Of a stretch of DNA of 38,891 nt, positions 32,284 to 38,891 are shown one piece after another. Location of the stretch: NCBI GenBank assembly GCA_002376715.1, contig DFOK01000085.1, positions 1 through 38,891 on the forward strand. The letters are read 5' to 3'. The notes beneath the pieces were generated by a model. That model searched no databases and was not told the origin of the DNA. It saw only the letters and a program-made list of their open reading frames with translations. The first letter of the stretch is position 1, and the number at the start of each line of letters is the position of its first letter. Position numbers and translations under genes: made by a program. This DNA is from Bacteroidales bacterium UBA3543 (lineage in GTDB: Bacteria > Bacteroidota > Bacteroidia > Bacteroidales > UBA932).

Positions 32284-32349
32284 GTTACACAATTACGCAT
32301 CTCCACCATTTGTAAGCCATTTGAAAATATATAAGCGTAATTGTGTAAC
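32284..32349. repeat. Perfect 15-bp inverted repeat, 36-nt loop
   Basis: GTTACACAATTACGC (32284-32298) pairs exactly with GCGTAATTGTGTAAC (32335-32349). No T-tract, no adjacent gene end, no clear target-site duplication. Could be an operator, a small non-autonomous element or RNA structure. Confidence 0.6.
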
Positions 32350-32431
32350 TAATTTATAGGGCAACTATTGTTTGTTGTTTATTACTTATTTAATTTCTCC
32401 CAATGAACGCTTCATTGCGTTACAATATGCA

Positions 32432-32463
32432 AACCCCGAATGTTGTATCTAACTTTCGGGGTT
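32432..32463 (-). terminator. Terminator-like hairpin after the TonB receptor
   Basis: AACCCCGAA (32432-32440) pairs with TTCGGGGTT (32455-32463), 14-nt loop, about 25 nt past the receptor stop. The tail on the minus strand (TTTGCAT) is only weakly T-rich. Confidence 0.6.
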
Positions 32464-32488
32464 AATTGTTTAGCACTCGTTTTAGTGT

Positions 32489-34948
32489 TTAAAACTTAAT
32501 CCTAAACCCTGCGAAAAAGGTTCTGGGAATTGCCGGTCCATAGACATAACCGGACGCTCTTCCAGGGCCTGTGTCGAAATCTTTTTGATAGGAGTTAAAA
32601 AGGTTTTTTATCCCTATATTTAACTGAAATTGAGCATCGTTGTAAACAGTAAATGTATAGCTTGCGCTTAGATTCAACTCAAAAAATGAAGGTGTGGTTT
32701 CAGTAATATTCACTTTTGAAAATCTGTGAATACCTTCTTTCCCTTCTCCCACTTCGTGGGGAACAAGCATACTCCCTGTATATTTTCCCGACAGCGTTGT
32801 AGATATTCTCTTTGAGGCGTTATAGGTCGTCACAAAATATGCATAAACATTAGGTGTACGCATAAATCTTCGTGTAGGAACCACCTTATCCAACTCTTGC
32901 TCTTCGGGGCTTTCGGGTTCCCACCATTTGCGCTCGTTGTCGTACTCACTTTTCTGAAGAGTGACTCCTGCCTGCAAGTCGAAAACATTTCTGTATGCCA
33001 CCCTGCCTTCAAGGTTAATACCGTAAACATTTGCACCATTCGTATCATTTTCAATCAAAAGTTCGTTTCCCGTTTTCACATTGGTGAAAGGATTCATCAA
33101 ACGAGTAAAGAACCCTTCGATCAGGGTATTGCATGAAACGTTACCTAACTTATAGTAAAAATCGGCAGATGTACTGATACTGCGTGAACGCTCTTCATGC
33201 AACTCTTCTGACAGCACTCTTATTATTTGTTCTCCTCCTGCAATTTCAACGTGTAAATCCTCGTCAAAAAATTGAGGGGCACGGAATCCTTCACTATAAG
33301 AGACTCTGAGATTAATACTCTCTATCGGGTTATAACGAACATTGATTCTAGGAACGAAAATGGCATTTTTTACTAAATTATGTTTATCAACGCGTCCGCC
33401 CAATAAAAAAGTCCATTTTGTGGTTTTCCACTCATTTTGAAAAAAGAAACCGAGGTTTTTTGTTTTTTGAGAAATAGGGCTCTTCCGGTAACCGCTTACA
33501 TCTTCCAAGTTGCTGCCGATAAATTCTATTCCCATTGTTAAATCAGCCGGCATAAACCACAATTTATCAAATGAATAAATATAGTGACCTCCGACTTGAT
33601 AGGTTAACTCGGTGGTTTGTCCGAAGGAGTTTTTTCGTAAATTATTATTTTCGACGATGTTGTTTATCTCTTTAACTCTTTCGGGAGTCATATCAGGAGT
33701 GATCTCCGGGACATCGTCAATATAAGGATCTCCGGCACCGTAATATGAATTTCTGTCGGTATGTTGAGCCGCTGCATAAATACAGAATTGGTGCTTCTGA
33801 TTAGCAGAAAACCGGTCGAATTTGAGCGAACCACCATTAATGTAATGTTTTATTTGTTCGGTTATGTATGCTTCAAAGGGCTGCAAATGAAACCGGTCGC
33901 CGCCACGACGAAATTCGTGCAGATTTTGGTAATCTAAAGAGAGCTTTGAATAAATGCCGGTTTTAAGATATGAACGAAAACCGAAAGCCCTATTTTTCAA
34001 ATGGGGCAACTCTGAAAAGCCGTCACCATCCAAATCATAACCGTCACGCTGGCGATGTTGCCCAAAAACCACGATACCCGCTTTCTGTGCGTCGCTTACG
34101 AGCGAAGCATTAAAAGTTGTGTTGCTTTCCAATGCTCCGGAAGCATTTATGTTAGATAAAGTGTGTGTAATTTCGCCTGAATTGCGATTTGGCTCGCGAG
34201 TAATTATATTGATGGTTCCTCCAATGGCGTTGGCGCCAAAAAGTGCCGATCCTCCACCACGAACCACTTCGATACGTTCAATCATATTGGTCGGGATTTG
34301 CTCCAAATTGTAAACACCCGCTAATGCGCCGATTATTGGGCGAGAATCAATAAGAATTTGCGAATAAGGTCCATCCAATCCATTGATGCGAACCTGTGTA
34401 GTACCACAGCTTTGGCAATTGTTTTCCACACGAAGTCCGGGCTGAAAGTTCAATCCGTCTGAAAGTGTGTATGCGTTTGTTGTTTCGAGCATTTTAATTC
34501 CGATTACATTAACCAGTGAGGGCGTCATATGACGCGTAGTTGCGCTGCGGTTTGCCGACACCACCACTTCGCTCAGCGAAACGCTCACCTCCTCCATTTC
34601 AAAGTCTATTTCCTGCGTGGTTTTTTCTTTTATTTCTACCTCTTTTAAAATAGTTTTGAAACCAATCATTGATACCTTGAGCGTGAATTTTCCAACCGGT
34701 AAATTACGCAGGAAATAGTGTCCGGTGGCATCGGTTGAAATGCCTATGGTAGTGCCTTGCAAATGTATGGTTACGTATGGTAAATGTTCTTTTGTTGCTT
34801 TGTCAAGTACGTGTCCGATAATATGAGCGTCACTAGTGTGTTTCACAGACTCTTCTGACCAAGAGTTCGTCCAAGCACACAACAGGCATAGAATTAGTAA
34901 AATATGTCTCTTCGTTAAAACGGAAATAAATATTTTTGAAATTCTCAT
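32489..34948 (-). CDS. TonB-dependent outer-membrane receptor, probably metal or cofactor uptake
   Basis: 819 residues. Signal peptide about 1-31; carboxypeptidase-D-like beta-sandwich 40-120 (HIIGHVLDKATKEHLPYVTI...); likely TonB box LSEVVVSA near 125-132; plug domain 140-255 ending GGGSALFGANAIGGTINIITREP; then a 22-strand barrel ending PRTFFAGFRIKF. The plug has a vicinal pair C178-x2-C181 (NNCQSCGTTQVRINGLDG). No SusD gene follows, so it is more like iron, haem or cobalamin receptors than a glycan SusC. Its upstream box/promoter module matches that of feo, which supports an iron-linked role; ligand unproven. Confidence 0.9.
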   Translation of the reverse strand: MRISKIFISVLTKRHILLILCLLCAWTNSWSEESVKHTSDAHIIGHVLDKATKEHLPYVTIHLQGTTIGISTDATGHYFLRNLPVGKFTLKVSMIGFKTILKEVEIKEKTTQEIDFEMEEVSVSLSEVVVSANRSATTRHMTPSLVNVIGIKMLETTNAYTLSDGLNFQPGLRVENNCQSCGTTQVRINGLDGPYSQILIDSRPIIGALAGVYNLEQIPTNMIERIEVVRGGGSALFGANAIGGTINIITREPNRNSGEITHTLSNINASGALESNTTFNASLVSDAQKAGIVVFGQHRQRDGYDLDGDGFSELPHLKNRAFGFRSYLKTGIYSKLSLDYQNLHEFRRGGDRFHLQPFEAYITEQIKHYINGGSLKFDRFSANQKHQFCIYAAAQHTDRNSYYGAGDPYIDDVPEITPDMTPERVKEINNIVENNNLRKNSFGQTTELTYQVGGHYIYSFDKLWFMPADLTMGIEFIGSNLEDVSGYRKSPISQKTKNLGFFFQNEWKTTKWTFLLGGRVDKHNLVKNAIFVPRINVRYNPIESINLRVSYSEGFRAPQFFDEDLHVEIAGGEQIIRVLSEELHEERSRSISTSADFYYKLGNVSCNTLIEGFFTRLMNPFTNVKTGNELLIENDTNGANVYGINLEGRVAYRNVFDLQAGVTLQKSEYDNERKWWEPESPEEQELDKVVPTRRFMRTPNVYAYFVTTYNASKRISTTLSGKYTGSMLVPHEVGEGKEGIHRFSKVNITETTPSFFELNLSASYTFTVYNDAQFQLNIGIKNLFNSYQKDFDTGPGRASGYVYGPAIPRTFFAGFRIKF

Positions 34949-34989
34949 TGATTACTGATCTTTAGAGGTGATAATTAAAGTAATTTCAA

Positions 34990-35073
34990 ATGCAAAGTTC
35001 ACGATAAATAGAGATGGGGGCAATCCCCAAAAGTTGGTATTTTGGTAGTAAAATATCCTCATTTTTGGGGATT
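34990..35073 (-). promoter_or_regulatory. TonB-receptor promoter with paired GGGGATT boxes, matching the feo module
   Basis: Minus strand: AATCCCCAAAA (35073-35063), then TTTTGGGGATTG (to 35021), a perfect 11-bp inverted repeat over 52 nt. After 15 nt comes TATCGTGAACTTTGCAT (35006-34990). TTG 35023-35021 and GAACTTTG 35000-34993 are 20 nt apart, exactly as at feo. Predicted leader about 38 nt. Confidence 0.72.
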
Positions 35074-35179
35074 AATTTGCTGTGGGAACAGTCAATATTT
35101 TCTTAAACTAAATAGGCCGATACATACGGTAGTGCATTTTGCCTGTTAGAACGAATTATAACACACTCTCATTTTCAAA

Positions 35180-35210
35180 TTGTAATAAATAAATGTACAT
35201 TTGTAATAAA
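35180..35210 (+). promoter_or_regulatory. Promoter region of ilvA with 10-bp direct repeat
   Basis: TACATTTG at 35196-35203 is a perfect -7. TTGTAATAAA occurs at 35180-35189 and 35201-35210, 21 bp apart (two helical turns), flanking and overlapping the -7. Leader about 12 nt. Possibly a regulator site. Confidence 0.5.
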
Positions 35211-35220
35211 AATAATAGCC

Positions 35221-36456
35221 ATGAGTAAAAGTATATGTGATATGCCTATACCTGCATTATCAGACATAATAAAGGCGAAAAAACTATTAGAAAAAATAGT
35301 TAAACGTACTGATTTGGAACGTAGCAAGTCATTTTCCAACATGGTGAATGCGCAGGTCTATTTGAAGCTTGAAAATTTACAATCTACGGGTTCATTCAAA
35401 ATCCGTGGAGCTTACAACCATATCAGCAATTTAAGTCCCGAAGACAAAGAACGCGGCGTACTTTGTGCTTCGGCAGGAAATCATGCGCAAGGTGTAGCTT
35501 ATGCTGCTACAAAATTGGGAGTTAAGAGCACCGTCTTCATGCCCGAATTTGCTCCTCCGATAAAGGTTATTGCGACCAGAGGTTATGGAGCCAATGTGAT
35601 TTTAAGAGGAGACAGTTTTAACGATGCCTATGAAGCCGCCATGGATTATCTTGAAGAGTCCGGAGCTGTTTTTGTTCATCCATACAATCATCCCGATATT
35701 ATAGCAGGAGCCGGCACGATAGGTTTGGAAATATTTGAACAGTTGGATGACATAGATATGGTTTTTGTGCCTATTGGCGGTGGCGGACTTATTTCGGGAA
35801 TTGCCATTGCTTTAAAGAGCATGAATCCAAACATTAAAGTTATTGGTGTAGAAGCTGAAGGTGCACACAGCATGCGAGTTTCACTTGACAATGGCGTGCT
35901 TACACCTTTTGTGTCAGGAAATACGATAGCAGACGGAATTGCAGTTAAAGCTCCCGGAAATCTCAACTTCGAAATAGTTAAAAAATATGTTGATGATGTT
36001 GTTGTGGTAAATGACAATGAAATAGCGCAAGTTTGTTTTAATTTGCTACAACGTGCCAAGAACTTGTCGGAACCCTCCGGTGCTGCCTCTTTAGCGGCAA
36101 TTTTGAACAAAAAAGTAGATGTTGAAAATAAAAATGTAGTTGCAGTTATTAGCGGTGGTAATATAAATACCAGTATTTTGGAGCAAATTATCGAAAAAGG
36201 TGTTATAGGACAGGGATTAAGAGCCAGAATAGCAGTTCTCATTCCCGATCAAGCCGGTATGTTAAGCCAAATTATTAGTATTTTGGAAAAATTACGCGCT
36301 TCTATTCACGATATTGAACACGAACGTTCCATTACCAACGTTCCGGTAGGATATGTACAGGTCACAATAACCTTTAACTTGCAAGACACCTCGCAGCTTG
36401 AAATAGTAGGTAATGAGCTAAAAGCTAAGGGCTGGCAGTATAAAATATTGAAATAA
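35221..36456 (+). CDS. ilvA: Threonine ammonia-lyase (threonine dehydratase)
   Basis: 411 residues. A PLP fold type II enzyme: lysine 60 in STGSFKIRGAYN, SAGNHAQGVA, the glycine loop PIGGGGLISG, and SEPSGAASLAAIL. A C-terminal ACT-like domain is at about 330-411 (RARIAVLIPDQAGMLSQIISILEKLRASIHDIEHERS). It converts threonine to 2-oxobutyrate and ammonia. With one ACT domain it is the 'short' form seen in many anaerobes; it may be biosynthetic (isoleucine) or catabolic, and no ilv genes are adjacent to decide. ATG at 35221 (MSKSICDMPIPAL). Confidence 0.94.
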   Translation: MSKSICDMPIPALSDIIKAKKLLEKIVKRTDLERSKSFSNMVNAQVYLKLENLQSTGSFKIRGAYNHISNLSPEDKERGVLCASAGNHAQGVAYAATKLGVKSTVFMPEFAPPIKVIATRGYGANVILRGDSFNDAYEAAMDYLEESGAVFVHPYNHPDIIAGAGTIGLEIFEQLDDIDMVFVPIGGGGLISGIAIALKSMNPNIKVIGVEAEGAHSMRVSLDNGVLTPFVSGNTIADGIAVKAPGNLNFEIVKKYVDDVVVVNDNEIAQVCFNLLQRAKNLSEPSGAASLAAILNKKVDVENKNVVAVISGGNINTSILEQIIEKGVIGQGLRARIAVLIPDQAGMLSQIISILEKLRASIHDIEHERSITNVPVGYVQVTITFNLQDTSQLEIVGNELKAKGWQYKILK

Positions 36457-36480
36457 AGTTAAGTTCCTGGTTTAAAGTAA

Positions 36481-36516
36481 ATAGTATTGAATTTAGTGTG
36501 TCATATTCAATACTAT
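36481..36516. terminator. Hairpin between convergent ilvA and GH92 genes
   Basis: ATAGTATTGAA (36481-36491) pairs perfectly with TTCAATACTAT (36506-36516), 14-nt loop, followed by CTTTCTGTTT. AT-rich stem; plausible shared terminator. Confidence 0.65.
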
Positions 36517-36534
36517 CTTTCTGTTTCGAAGCTG

Positions 36535-38865
36535 TTATTCCGTAAGAGAATAAGGTTTTTGATAAGAAGCGGACTTTCTGTTTGGCCTATTGTTCATTTC
36601 AAAAAGCATTTCACCACCTTTGAGGATATCCGAATGTGTTATGAAATGCCTTTCATGTTTTTTGCCGTTAAGCTTTATGGATTTTACATAAACGTTTTTA
36701 TCGGATAAATTTTCGGTTTTAACGGTGAATGTTTTTCCGTTTTCCAAATGAATGGTCGTTTCTTTTGTCTTGGGCGAGCCGATTACGTATTGGTCGGAAC
36801 CGGGACAAACGGGGTAAAAACCGAGTGCCGAAAATATATACCAAGCCGACATTTGTCCGCAATCGTCGTTGCCCGACAGTCCGTCTATTTTGTTTTTGTA
36901 CATCTGCCGCATAATTTCGTGAAGGCGGTATTCAGACTTCCACGGTTCGTTCGTCCATTTGTACAAATAGGCTACATGATGACTTGGCTCATTTCCATGT
37001 ACATAGTTACCCATCAAGCCCTCTTCGTTGATATCTTCGGTTTTTTCGAAATATTTGGCAGGAAGATGCATAGTGAAAAGCGAATCAAGACGGCGAACAA
37101 ATTGTTTCTCGCCACCCATTTCATTTATCAATCCGTTAACATCGTGAGGCACAAAAAAGGAGTAATTCCACGAATTTCCCTCTATAAAACCCTGTCCATG
37201 CGTATCCAGCAGATCAAAATCCTCTTTAAATGTTCCATCTTTGAGTTTCGGACGGGCAAAATGCAGGGAAGGGTCAAAGATATTGCGGTAATTCAGGGCC
37301 CGACGAGCGTACTCCTGACTAATTTCACTTTTGTTTAAACGATTTGCCAGCTCGTGAATGGTCCAATCATCATAGCTGTATTCCAAAGTAATGGAGGCAG
37401 CTGATGAACTTCTTTCCAATGGCACGTATCCATATTTTTTGTAATCGCCCGTACCATCAAAATAGTCAACATTGGAACTATGAACACAGGCTTGTAATGC
37501 CAATTCTTTATCAATATCCAATCCCTTGGCAATTGCGTCTGAAAGTACTGAGACGGAGTGATAACCGATCATGCACCAATTTTCATTTCCCATATGTGAC
37601 CATACCGGTAAAACCTTATGCACACTTTGTTTGTAGTGATTTAACATGGAGTTGACAAATTGGGCGCTTCGTGCGGGCTTTATAAGATTCATAAGCGGAT
37701 GTTGTGCGCGAAATGTATCCCAAACCGAGAAAACCGTGTAGTTGGTTTCTCCTTTTTCAGCTTGATGAATATTGTGGTCGATGCCACGATATCGCCCATC
37801 CAAATCTTGATAAACGGAGGGGTTTATCATGGTATGATAGAGTGCTGTATAAAAAACATATTTTGTTTCCTCATCGGCTTCAAATTGGATGCAGCTAAGT
37901 TCTTTTTCCCATTTTCGCTGTGTTTCATTGCGAATATCGTCAAACGATTTTCCGCAGGTTTCAGCCTCCAGGTTCTTCATTGCACCAAGGCAATCCACAG
38001 GAGAGAGTGCAACCTTAATCACGAGAGGCTCGCCATTGGAAAAATCGAAATCGAAATAGGCTATCAGGTGTTTTCCAAACATTTCAGGGAAATTTTCGGT
38101 CATATCAAATTTTCGCCAGAAACCGTTATAGAGCACTTTTTCTTTGTTGCGGCAACCATAGTTTTGGATAGGTTTTGAAAACTTCACGGCAAAATGGGTG
38201 TAATTCATCCTTGACCATCCGCGGGTGATACGGTAACCTGTAAGTGTATATTCATCTTCTACGCGCAGGTTTGCCATTAGCACTTTTCCATCATAATTGT
38301 AAATTCCGTAATCCAAATCGAGAATGATATGTCCTGTTTTTGTGTCTCGCGGGAAGGTGTAGCGATGTACCCCTACGCGTTCGGTTGCAGTCATTTCTGC
38401 AAGAATCCCATAATCCTGCAAAAGGACGGAGTAGTAACCGGCTTCAGACTGCTCATTATCGTGACTGAATCGTGAACGATAGCCGGTTTCAGGATTTTCT
38501 TCGGTTCCCATATCCAACTTTACCTCGCCGGTCATAGGCATTATCAGAATATCACCCAAATCGGAATGCCCCGTTCCGTTAAAATGGGTGTGACTAAACC
38601 CTACAATGGTTTTATCATCATATTGATAACCGGCACAATATTTATATGCATCGGGCTGATAAACACCCTCGATATTGTGAGGAATCATTTCCGTATCGGG
38701 ACTTAATTGAACCAAGCCGAAAGGGGCACACGCTCCCGGAAAAGTGTGTCCCATGCTCTTAGTCCCAACCATGGGATTCACGTAATCTAACGGTGAATTT
38801 TGAGCAGATAAATGATTTGCAGACATCAATAATAGTATAACTAATAAACGAAGAAATTTATTCAT
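36535..38865 (-). CDS. GH92 family alpha-mannosidase
   Basis: 776 residues with a signal peptide (MNKFLRLLVILLLMSANHLSAQ). N-terminal beta-sandwich: DYVNPMVGTKSMGHTFPGACAPFGLVQLSPDT, GFSHTHFNGTGHSDLGDI. The catalytic (alpha/alpha)6 barrel has YHTMINPSVYQDLDGRYRGID, VFSVWDTFRAQHPLMNL, EGNSWNYSFFVPHD, GNEPSHHVAYLYKW and GNDDCGQMSAWYIFSALGFYPVCPGS. The Glu and Asp residues in the last three motifs fit the calcium-dependent inverting exo-alpha-mannosidases acting on N-glycans. Periplasmic or surface. ATG at 38865; the promoter lies beyond the window edge. No SusC/D pair or other glycosidase is visible beside it, so its locus may extend to the right. Confidence 0.95.
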   Translation of the reverse strand: MNKFLRLLVILLLMSANHLSAQNSPLDYVNPMVGTKSMGHTFPGACAPFGLVQLSPDTEMIPHNIEGVYQPDAYKYCAGYQYDDKTIVGFSHTHFNGTGHSDLGDILIMPMTGEVKLDMGTEENPETGYRSRFSHDNEQSEAGYYSVLLQDYGILAEMTATERVGVHRYTFPRDTKTGHIILDLDYGIYNYDGKVLMANLRVEDEYTLTGYRITRGWSRMNYTHFAVKFSKPIQNYGCRNKEKVLYNGFWRKFDMTENFPEMFGKHLIAYFDFDFSNGEPLVIKVALSPVDCLGAMKNLEAETCGKSFDDIRNETQRKWEKELSCIQFEADEETKYVFYTALYHTMINPSVYQDLDGRYRGIDHNIHQAEKGETNYTVFSVWDTFRAQHPLMNLIKPARSAQFVNSMLNHYKQSVHKVLPVWSHMGNENWCMIGYHSVSVLSDAIAKGLDIDKELALQACVHSSNVDYFDGTGDYKKYGYVPLERSSSAASITLEYSYDDWTIHELANRLNKSEISQEYARRALNYRNIFDPSLHFARPKLKDGTFKEDFDLLDTHGQGFIEGNSWNYSFFVPHDVNGLINEMGGEKQFVRRLDSLFTMHLPAKYFEKTEDINEEGLMGNYVHGNEPSHHVAYLYKWTNEPWKSEYRLHEIMRQMYKNKIDGLSGNDDCGQMSAWYIFSALGFYPVCPGSDQYVIGSPKTKETTIHLENGKTFTVKTENLSDKNVYVKSIKLNGKKHERHFITHSDILKGGEMLFEMNNRPNRKSASYQKPYSLTE

Positions 38866-38891
38866 GTTTTTTCTAATCGGTAAGTAAAATC

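Larger units (their letters stand above)
31910..32488. other. 579-nt gene-free region upstream of feoA
   Basis: Holds, from left: the feo leader, the feo promoter/box module (32057-32142), about 140 nt with no recognised element, a 15-bp perfect inverted repeat (32284-32349), a 7-bp hairpin CAATGAA-CGC-TTCATTG (32401-32417) and the TonB-receptor terminator (32432-32463). No credible ORF. Confidence 0.7.

Noticed and set aside
32284..32349. Insertion sequence
   Set aside because: Only 66 bp, no transposase and no clear target-site duplication.

Overview
The window is Bacteroidota, most likely order Bacteroidales. Evidence: TAnnTTTG-type -7 promoter elements (several with a TTG about 20 nt upstream), a SusC-style TonB receptor with a carboxypeptidase-D-like N-terminal domain, a GH92 mannosidase, the EnvC-like/TPR pair, a DUF4491 protein and a hemerythrin/LuxR pair. 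No phage, transposase, CRISPR array or conjugation gene was found.

Layout. 1-1867: the end of rpsB, a terminator-like hairpin, then an in-frame chimera of truncated EF-Ts and truncated ribosome recycling factor. 1867-4651: DAHP synthase/chorismate mutase, a GAGTT-rich repeat patch and a secreted OmpA/TPR-type protein. 4.7-6.3 kb: tRNA-Leu(UAA) and radA. 6.4-10.3 kb: a DPE2-like MalQ and a dicarboxylate/amino acid symporter. 10.3-14.5 kb: deoxynucleoside kinase divergent from an MBL hydrolase-uvrA operon. 14.5-17.3 kb: TPR protein and EnvC-like protein. 17.4-19.2 kb: ECF-like sigma factor and a partner with one membrane helix and a C-terminal beta-barrel-like domain. 19.4-22.6 kb: comM-tsaE-namZ operon. 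22.8-24.4 kb: Tat-exported iron-sulfur aldo/keto reductase and a small membrane protein.

From about 24.4 kb the DNA looks more AT-rich and the content more accessory. It holds a hemerythrin plus LuxR regulator with a receiver lacking its phospho-acceptor, an AbgT transporter, TrmO-like protein, DUF4491 and a methyltransferase, feoA-feoB-feoC, a TonB-dependent receptor, threonine ammonia-lyase and a GH92 alpha-mannosidase. Repeat patches of the same style at 2.9, 19.3 and 29.3 kb argue that both parts belong to one genome.

Best leads. (1) The feo operon and the TonB receptor carry nearly superimposable upstream modules: paired AATCCCC/GGGGATT boxes, then a TTG-N20-GAACTTTG promoter inside a conserved 17-nt block. 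This suggests a shared, probably metal-responsive regulon without a recognisable Fur box. (2) The EF-Ts/RRF chimera is either a real deletion fusion or a join between two genomes. (3) The hemerythrin/pseudo-receiver pair looks like a diiron sensing module. All calls come from reading the sequence; no database search was run.
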